Assembly: GCA_024277475.1 (NCBI GenBank)
Contig: JAJRVC010000028.1
Location: 1-12,200 of the forward strand
Reading direction: 5' to 3'
Length of the DNA: 12,200 bases
From: Deltaproteobacteria bacterium
Lineage (GTDB): Bacteria > Desulfobacterota > Desulfobacteria > Desulfobacterales > JAFDCJ01
In this document: positions 7,704-12,200 of the stretch, piece after piece
How the letters are laid out: the number at the start of each line of letters is the position of its first letter
Position numbering within the stretch: the first letter of the stretch is position 1
Notes under the pieces: model-generated
Told to the model about the DNA's origin: nothing
The model's input: the letters and a program-made list of their open reading frames with translations, nothing else
Database searches by the model: none
Position numbers and translations under genes: made by a program

Positions 7704-7738
7704 GAATGACGAAGGACGAATGACGATTGACAAATGAT
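7704..7738 (+). repeat. Heptamer array (GAATGAC-type), left arm of an inverted pair
   Basis: Successive units GAATGAC, GAAGGAC, GAATGAC, GATTGAC and AAATGAT run with exact seven-base period. Bases 7704-7726 are the reverse complement of 7896-7918 with one mismatch in 23, so the spacer can form a long stem or act as an inverted repeat. Confidence 0.8.
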
Positions 7739-7833
7739 GGAATTCTACCGATTCTATAGATTGAATGAAACGAAAATAATCAGCTTAAAATACGATCCCT
7801 TTAATAAAAGCGATCCGGTTTTTTTTTAACCCG

Positions 7834-7859
7834 GAACGTTGAACCCTGAACCTGTGAAC
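7834..7859 (-). repeat. Second copy of the 26-bp GTTCA heptamer repeat, inverted
   Basis: This copy is the exact reverse complement of 4027-4052. It lies inside the spacer between the last permease and the deaminase, nested between the two arms of the GAATGAC inverted pair. Together the copies bracket the ATPase and both permease genes. Confidence 0.85.
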
Positions 7860-7895
7860 CTATGTTATAGATATAGATAGAAAGCATTCCTTAAT

Positions 7896-7934
7896 TCGTC
7901 GTTCGTCCTTCGTCATTCCCAAACATTCGTCATT
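7896..7934 (-). repeat. Heptamer array (GAATGAC-type), right arm
   Basis: The minus-strand units GAATGAC, GAAGGAC and GAACGAC mirror the left arm at 7704-7726, with one mismatch over 23 bases. Another GACGAATG unit follows near 7923-7931, just before the deaminase ribosome-binding region. Confidence 0.75.
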
Positions 7935-7937
7935 TTA

Positions 7938-7952
7938 ATGGGGGAACCCCAT
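7938..7952 (+). promoter_or_regulatory. Hairpin covering the ribosome binding site and start codon of the deaminase
   Basis: ATGGGG (7938-7943) pairs perfectly with CCCCAT (7947-7952) across a GAA loop. The G-rich arm is the only Shine-Dalgarno-like sequence for ATG 7951, and the other arm includes the first two bases of that start codon. ATG 7938 also opens a six-codon out-of-frame reading frame (MGEPHA) ending at 7958. Translation may therefore be limited by this structure. The regulatory role is inference. Confidence 0.4.
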
Positions 7953-9228
7953 GCTTGATCTTATCATTCGAAACGCCAATCTTCCGGACGGGCGCACGGG
8001 GATTGACATCGCCATCGCCAACGGTCTGATTGCGGAGGTAGCTCCTCATCTGACTGCTCAGGCACAGCGGCAAATCGATGCTGCTGGTCGGCTGGTGTCA
8101 TCCCCTTTTGTGGACAGCCATTTTCACCTGGATTCGACGCTGACCTATGGCCGGCCGCGGGTCAATGCAAGCGGCACCCTGCTGGAAGGCATTAAGCTCT
8201 GGGGAGAACTGAAACCGGATCTGACCGTTGAGAATATTAAAGCCCGTGCCATCAAGCTCAGCCACTGGGCCATTGCACACGGTACCCTGGCTATCCGCAG
8301 CCATGTGGATATCAGTGATGATCGTCTGCTGGCCGTCAAGGCCCTTTTGGAGGTGCGTGCAGAAATCAAACCTTACATTGATCTGCAACTGGTGGCTTTT
8401 CCCCAGGATGGTTATCTGCGCTCCCCCGGCAGTGTCGATAATCTGAAACGGGCCCTGGACTTGGGTGTCGATGTCATCGGCGGGATCCCCCATTTTGAGA
8501 GAACCATGGCGGACGGGACCGCTTCAGTTAAGGCCCTGTGTGAACTGGCTGCCGAACGTGGGTTGCGGGTGGATATGCATTGCGATGAAAGTGATGATCC
8601 TCAATCGCGTCATATCGAAATGCTGACTTTTCAAACCCGGCGGCTGGGTCTGCAGGAAAGGGTCACCGGTTCGCATTTGACCTCCATGCACTCCATGGAT
8701 AATTATTACGTCAGCAAGCTGATTCCCCTGATGGCGGAAGCCCGCCTGCATGTGGTGGCCAATCCGCTGATCAACATCACACTTCAGGGGCGACATGACA
8801 CCTATCCAAAACGACGCGGCATGACCCGGGTGAAAGAATTGATGGAAGCCGGCATCAATGTGGCCTTCGGCCAGGATGCCCTGCTGGATCCCTGGTACAG
8901 CTTCGGCTCCCAAGACATGCTGGAGGTTGCCCACATGGGACTGCATGTGGCCCAGATGACCGGGGCTGATCAGATGCGGCAGATCTTCGAGGCCGTGACA
9001 TGTAATGGCGCTAAAGTAATGGGATGGGAAGGTTACGGCCTGGAGCCGGGGTGCAACGCCGATGTCGTTATTCTCCAGGCGGATGATACCCACGAGGCCC
9101 TGCGGTTGAAGCCGGCCCGTCTGTTTGTCATCCGCCGTGGGAAAATCATCGCTGAAACACCACCGGTCATCAGCCGGCTGGCGCTGGCGGAGCAAAATAT
9201 CGAGGTGGATTTTCGGTTTTCGAATTAA
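7951..9228 (+). CDS. codA: CodA-family cytosine deaminase, with a residue change predicting 5-methylcytosine use
   Basis: This 425-aa cytosolic amidohydrolase is predicted to deaminate cytosine to uracil and ammonia. It aligns with E. coli CodA over its whole length with a constant offset of four in the active site. His57 and His59 (SHFHLD) correspond to 61/63, Gln152 (AFPQ) to 156, and His210 and Glu213 (DMHCDE) to 214/217. His242 (GSHLTSMHS) corresponds to 246, Asp309 to 313 and Trp315 (LLDPW) to 319. The motifs NPLINITLQGRHDTYPKRRGMTRVKE and HMGLHV also match. CodA's GHDD is GQDA here: His312 becomes Gln308 and Asp314 becomes Ala310. Asp314 is the residue known to block 5-substituted cytosines, and homologues lacking it deaminate 5-methylcytosine. 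The nucleoside-type importer upstream could supply the substrate. Isoguanine or another related base remains possible. Confidence 0.88.
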   Translation: MLDLIIRNANLPDGRTGIDIAIANGLIAEVAPHLTAQAQRQIDAAGRLVSSPFVDSHFHLDSTLTYGRPRVNASGTLLEGIKLWGELKPDLTVENIKARAIKLSHWAIAHGTLAIRSHVDISDDRLLAVKALLEVRAEIKPYIDLQLVAFPQDGYLRSPGSVDNLKRALDLGVDVIGGIPHFERTMADGTASVKALCELAAERGLRVDMHCDESDDPQSRHIEMLTFQTRRLGLQERVTGSHLTSMHSMDNYYVSKLIPLMAEARLHVVANPLINITLQGRHDTYPKRRGMTRVKELMEAGINVAFGQDALLDPWYSFGSQDMLEVAHMGLHVAQMTGADQMRQIFEAVTCNGAKVMGWEGYGLEPGCNADVVILQADDTHEALRLKPARLFVIRRGKIIAETPPVISRLALAEQNIEVDFRFSN

Positions 9229-9399
9229 TCCGTCCTTAAAATTATCGCGTCCAGGGCTGTAAATTGTTTATTCAAGACTGGAGTAAGTGGGTAGATCAAA
9301 GGGTCGGAGGCCACCATTCCATTTCCGAGGCAAATTCAGAAAACCCAAAAACTCATAGATTATCAGTAGGCTGTAGAAATTCCGAGACGTTGATTATCT

Positions 9400-9480
9400 T
9401 CACATCTTCCCAACTTCTCAATTCCAGTAGCTGCCACCTTCCTATCTTCCCGGCTTCTCAACCTCCCAGCTTTATGCTCC
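9400..9480. repeat. Pyrimidine-rich degenerate repeat between convergent genes
   Basis: The plus strand has repeated CTTCCCAACTTCTCAA-like words (TCTTCCCAAC, TTCTCAATTCC, CTTCCCGGC, TTCTCAACCTCCCAGC) with roughly seven- to eight-base spacing. It occupies the 3' side of the 253-bp gap between the deaminase and the minus-strand PRTase-like gene. No hairpin terminator followed by a T-run is obvious for either gene. Confidence 0.5.
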
Positions 9481-9481
9481 T

Positions 9482-10471
9482 CTATGGTTTCAGATAACCG
9501 GCCACCTGTCTGAAGGCTTCCGGAAGTTCGCTCTCAAAGCGGTTCAGGAAATGCTCTGATCGCATAATCGGATTCCAGAGCGAGAAATCCTCGCGGTCAA
9601 AGTCCATTCCAACCGCCAGCATGTCACTGAAGGTCTCTATCAGATGATCCTCGGGTTTGTATATCGAGTCGCCGATATCCCCCACCCAGCAAAGCGGTGT
9701 CCCCTGGTAGCGGTCTTTGAGGTCATGGTAAAAATGATGGGTGACAATAGTCTGCGGCTGCAGGCCCAGATCGGTAAACGGCATGGTAACGCCCTGTTTG
9801 GCTACCTCGATCAATGCCCCGTTGTAAACGGGCACAAGTTCGACGCCGCGATCATTGCACAACCGGCAGATTCCCTCCAATCCTTCCAGGCTGGCGCAGA
9901 CCGGAAAGAGAAATATTTTTTTGGGACGGTGGTGGCCCAGGGCCTCTTCGACAAAATAGGTCAGGGTCTGGCCCGAAGCAATGCATTCTTCCATGATGAT
10001 CCAGGTGTCGTCCCGCCACCATTCCCCGACAAATGAAGTTTCGACGATGTCCCAGCCGCGAAATTTTGCCTTGTCTTCCACCCGGGTGAGTTTGATATAG
10101 GTGGTGTCGAGCAGCTCGGGTCTCTGGAGCTGCGGATTGGCGTCCAGCAGGTCCAGGGGACGTCCACCCCACAGAATGACAAACTGGGCCAAACGTCCTT
10201 CGAACAGGCGCTCGAACAGGCGCATCATGTCATGGCCGATCTCCTTGATCATCAAGAATTTTTCCGGCCCGCAGGCCTGACGACTGAGCAAAAATTCTTC
10301 ACCGGCACCCCGTCCGGGAAAATCAACCACGTAAATCCTCTCCGGCAGGCAGCGGTTTTTAAAAGCTTCGTGCCGGGTGATCCCCTTCACAAGCCAAATA
10401 TCTTTGCCACCCCGCGACATTACAATTTCCCCAATGTCTTCCAGGTAGATCCGGTTATCATCCATCCTCAT
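9482..10471 (-). CDS. Uncharacterised phosphoribosyltransferase-like protein
   Basis: I do not recognise this 329-aa protein as a named family. Residues 157-169 (WIIMEECIASGQT) look like a PRPP-binding loop: hydrophobic strand, two acidic residues, then ASGQT in place of the usual ATGGT. They are followed by a helix (LTYFVEEAL) and then KKIFLFPVCASLEGLEGICRLCNDRGVELVPVYNGA (184-219). That order and spacing resemble uracil phosphoribosyltransferase, where the PRPP loop is followed by a strand ending in an 'APEG' turn over the base. The extra N-terminal 100 residues and the C-terminal 90 (VGDIGDSIYKPEDHL...) are not typical. No signal peptide or membrane segment is seen, so it is cytosolic. The start ATG 10471 has AAAGGAG seven bases upstream. 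It converges on the deaminase gene. A role in base salvage is a hypothesis. Confidence 0.6.
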   Translation of the reverse strand: MRMDDNRIYLEDIGEIVMSRGGKDIWLVKGITRHEAFKNRCLPERIYVVDFPGRGAGEEFLLSRQACGPEKFLMIKEIGHDMMRLFERLFEGRLAQFVILWGGRPLDLLDANPQLQRPELLDTTYIKLTRVEDKAKFRGWDIVETSFVGEWWRDDTWIIMEECIASGQTLTYFVEEALGHHRPKKIFLFPVCASLEGLEGICRLCNDRGVELVPVYNGALIEVAKQGVTMPFTDLGLQPQTIVTHHFYHDLKDRYQGTPLCWVGDIGDSIYKPEDHLIETFSDMLAVGMDFDREDFSLWNPIMRSEHFLNRFESELPEAFRQVAGYLKP

Positions 10472-10560
10472 AGATATACTCCTTTAAAAATAAGTTTTCA
10501 GATAATGATTTTGGCTGCGTTTTTTTTATCCTTGTTCTGGGAAATATTGCCGCACCATGA

Positions 10561-10673
10561 TTGATGTGGCCGCAAAAAGGCACAAAAAACACAAAAAAAA
10601 AATTTCACACTTAATAATTTCAATAGGTTATATGATCAAAATTCGAGAATTCTGGCTTTTTACGAGATTGCCA
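10561..10673 (-). repeat. Dispersed MITE-like repeat, copy 3 (minus orientation)
   Basis: Read on the minus strand it begins GGCAATCTCGTAAAAAGCC, has the core ATAACCTATTGAAATTATTAA and ends TTGTGCCTTTTTGCGGCC, ATCAA. It matches copies at 743-856 and 2700-2816. It lies between two codirectional minus-strand genes and ends about 9 bases beyond the stop of the isomerase-like gene, so its structure may influence readthrough. Confidence 0.75.
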
Positions 10674-10681
10674 TGATTGGA

Positions 10682-11452
10682 CTACCCACTCCAGAGATCC
10701 TGCACTAACCTGCGGCTGAGATTCAGGTACTGGAAAAGCATGGTAGGGTCATCACAAAACACTTCGAGTGTGATGGTTTCGTCGTAGCCGATGGCCTTCA
10801 GTGAATTCACCGCATTTTTCCAGTCGATGTTGCCGACGCCCAAGGGCATATGGTGATCTGCGCTGGACCGGTTGTCTGAAAAATGAACATGCTTGATGTG
10901 TTTTCCCAGTTGGCGGCAGAAAACTTCATGATTGTCTCCACCCATATTGGCGTGTCCAAAATCAAGATGCACTTTTAAGCCGGGAACCTCTGCCAGCATT
11001 AAGTTGAAAATAGACACTCGGGCAAAAGGGGCTTTAAAGTTTTCGAGAACAAGGGTGAGCTCATAGGAAGCGGCCATCTCGACAATGGGCTTTAAGGCAT
11101 CAATATTGAGCTCGACCAAGGATGATTTCATGGTCGGCGGACAGAAATAGCAGGGATGGATGTTCATAATCTTCGACCCCAGCGCAGAAAATATGCCGGC
11201 GCAGCGCTCGAGCTCCTTGAGGCACGCTTTTCGGACCTCCTGGATCGGATATGCCCAGGGCAGGCAGGGATCGGTATGCCCAGTGACGGTCAGGTGGTGG
11301 TGGTCGAGAATCGGCTGCATTTTTTCGGGATCGATGTTAAAAGCAGTGGGACCTTCAATGGTGAGGTCCACAAAGTCGAAACCAGCCTTACCAAAGGAGG
11401 TGACCTCATCGGTTACCGGTCTTGCGGGGTGATTCATGACGCCAATCTTCAT
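10682..11452 (-). CDS. Sugar phosphate isomerase/epimerase-type TIM-barrel protein
   Basis: The 256-aa protein belongs to the xylose isomerase-like/AP endonuclease 2 superfamily, a metal-dependent TIM barrel. Successive strands are visible: MKIGVMNHPA (1-10), FDFVDLTIEGP (25-35), LTVTGHTD (54-61), KIMNIHP (94-100), LTLVLENF (132-139), LKVHLDFGHANM (159-170), IKHVHFSDN (186-194) and ETITLEVF (225-232). Expected metal ligands are Glu137, Asp164 with His167, His190, and Glu230. Family members isomerise or epimerise sugars or inositol derivatives, or cut DNA. Its short length and the HVHFSDN and LGVGNIDW motifs favour a sugar isomerase/epimerase, but the substrate is unknown. Start ATG 11452 has GGAGG upstream. 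The same-strand PRTase-like gene is 210 bp downstream, separated by repeat copy 3, so cotranscription is uncertain. Confidence 0.8.
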   Translation of the reverse strand: MKIGVMNHPARPVTDEVTSFGKAGFDFVDLTIEGPTAFNIDPEKMQPILDHHHLTVTGHTDPCLPWAYPIQEVRKACLKELERCAGIFSALGSKIMNIHPCYFCPPTMKSSLVELNIDALKPIVEMAASYELTLVLENFKAPFARVSIFNLMLAEVPGLKVHLDFGHANMGGDNHEVFCRQLGKHIKHVHFSDNRSSADHHMPLGVGNIDWKNAVNSLKAIGYDETITLEVFCDDPTMLFQYLNLSRRLVQDLWSG

Positions 11453-11981
11453 GGGATGTTACCTCCAAAAGTGTCTTAAATTCATATTTGGGAATCTGAC
11501 ACGGGCCGAAATGTGATCTTCAAGTCATACTAGGGCGGGTTGAACCGCTCAACCGATGTGTTCTTATTAATCGTTTTCGGCCATCTTTTCAACTGATCTT
11601 TTACTTGTTTAGAAACATGTTAATCCCTCTTTACAGTTACTTTAAAAATAAAACGCCTTAATAAAATCGCAAAAAATCGTTTTAAGGACTGGATACCCGC
11701 CTGCGAGGGTATAACATCTATGGTATTTACCTGATATTAATTTTCTTATTGTTGTCATTGCCGAGCAGGCAGCAATCTATAAAATGGGAAAATCTGAATT
11801 ATTGTGAAACCATCCTTGTTAACCTGCTGAGTTATTAAATATTTTGCTCAAGTACACCGTCCGCAATGCCGATATATGCCTTGGTTTCATCAGCCATCGA
11901 TGGAAGCCTTACGACTCACCATTAAGCAATGGGACCTAAGTTCAATTCAGGTGGAATACAGGGTGCAATGAGGATGAAATC
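11453..11981. other. AT-rich intergenic region between divergent genes
   Basis: No gene is seen in these 529 bases. The region should contain promoters for both flanking genes, but I find no convincing -35/-10 pair. Visible structures are a small hairpin GGTTGA/TCAACC (11538-11554), the repeat-like pair near 11691-11786, and a ten-base palindrome CCATCGATGG at 11894-11903. Confidence 0.5.
11691..11786. repeat. Degenerate palindromic dispersed-repeat pair
   Basis: ATACCC (11693-11698) pairs with GGGTAT (11707-11712). The module GGATACCCGCCTGCGAGGGT and the reverse complement of the segment around GTCATTGCCGAGCAGGCAGC (from about 11755) share GAT, GCCTGC, GG and AT..AC at the same spacing. This resembles decayed 'GGATTCCCGCCTGCGCGGGAATGAC'-type elements common in bacterial genomes, here as an inverted pair. 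Confidence 0.35.
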
Positions 11982-12200
11982 ATGGAAAAAAACCAACGAA
12001 ATGCAAATGCGGTATCTTCTGTAACCGCAGTTAATTTTTCTGAAATGAGAATCAGCAGCAATGCGGTGGAAACCCTGGTGGCATTTTCAATCGGTTCTGG
12101 AATCGGGATGACGGTTTACGATCCGGTGGGTGGTGTTGGTGGGGTTTTAAATTTCATTCTGCCTGATTCCACCGAGGCCAATAGCACCAATCCCGCAAAA
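11982..12200 (+). CDS. cheD: CheD-like protein, 5' part, catalytic residues substituted
   Basis: The first 73 codons are present and the frame runs off the right edge. ATG 11982 is preceded by AGGA seven bases upstream. Residues 28-63 match the CheD N-terminal region: ETLVAFSIGSGIGMTVYDPVGGVGGVLNFILPDS against the family pattern 'tLGLGSCv.vclyDp..k.gG..H.mLP.s'. CheD enzymes deamidate Gln (and hydrolyse methylesters) on chemoreceptors and bind CheC. In this copy the nucleophilic Cys is Gly40, the His is Asn57, and the Thr position appears to be Ala34. If the frame is right, it cannot be a normal deamidase and would be a binding-only or regulatory paralogue. CheC, receptor or other che genes are not visible in the window. 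Family assignment is good despite the truncation. Confidence 0.75.
   Translation, partial: MEKNQRNANAVSSVTAVNFSEMRISSNAVETLVAFSIGSGIGMTVYDPVGGVGGVLNFILPDSTEANSTNPAK

Noticed and set aside
7704..7934. Possible CRISPR array because of repeated short units
   Set aside because: Units are seven bases, contiguous and without unique spacers, and arranged as an inverted pair. No cas genes are present.
8524..9195. 223-aa open frame on the minus strand
   Set aside because: It is antisense to the deaminase, His/Gln-rich shadow composition with no recognisable motif.

Overview
The window looks like chromosomal DNA from a Gram-negative, sulfate-reducer-like member of the Desulfobacterota. This is inferred, not proven. 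The reasons are several families of small dispersed repeats in the gaps, moderately GC-rich metabolic genes set in AT-rich spacers, Sec-exported proteins without lipobox, and a chemotaxis-type CheD relative at the right edge.

Left part (1-2336): the 3' end of a Phd/YefM-like antitoxin gene overlaps a PIN-domain (VapC-like) toxin gene. The toxin frame is broken by what looks like one extra T in a run of six T's. After a 468-bp spacer holding the first copy of a MITE-like repeat comes an exported SH3b-domain protein with a long Pro/Glu-rich linker and a C-terminal membrane anchor.

Centre (3027-9228): a complete BMP-family nucleoside/nucleobase ABC importer. It comprises a periplasmic binding protein, a double-ABC ATPase and two permeases, the last three joined by 4-bp stop/start overlaps. 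A CodA-type cytosine deaminase follows on the same strand. Every E. coli CodA active-site residue checked aligns with a constant offset of four. However, the residue equivalent to Asp314, which is known to exclude 5-substituted cytosines, is Ala310. A hairpin covers the ribosome-binding site and the start codon of the deaminase.

Right part (9482-12200): two minus-strand genes. One encodes an unrecognised protein whose middle resembles the PRPP loop and following strand of uracil phosphoribosyltransferases. The other encodes a sugar phosphate isomerase/epimerase-type TIM barrel. The window ends inside a plus-strand CheD-like gene whose catalytic Cys and His (and probably Thr) positions are all substituted.

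Working model (inference): the importer brings in a nucleobase or nucleoside, the deaminase converts cytosine and/or 5-methylcytosine to uracil/thymine, and the phosphoribosyltransferase-like protein may act in the same salvage route. The spacers are full of repeats: three copies of a roughly 115-bp element with inverted ends, heptamer-periodic arrays, and a 26-bp sequence present in perfect inverted orientation on both sides of the ATPase/permease genes.
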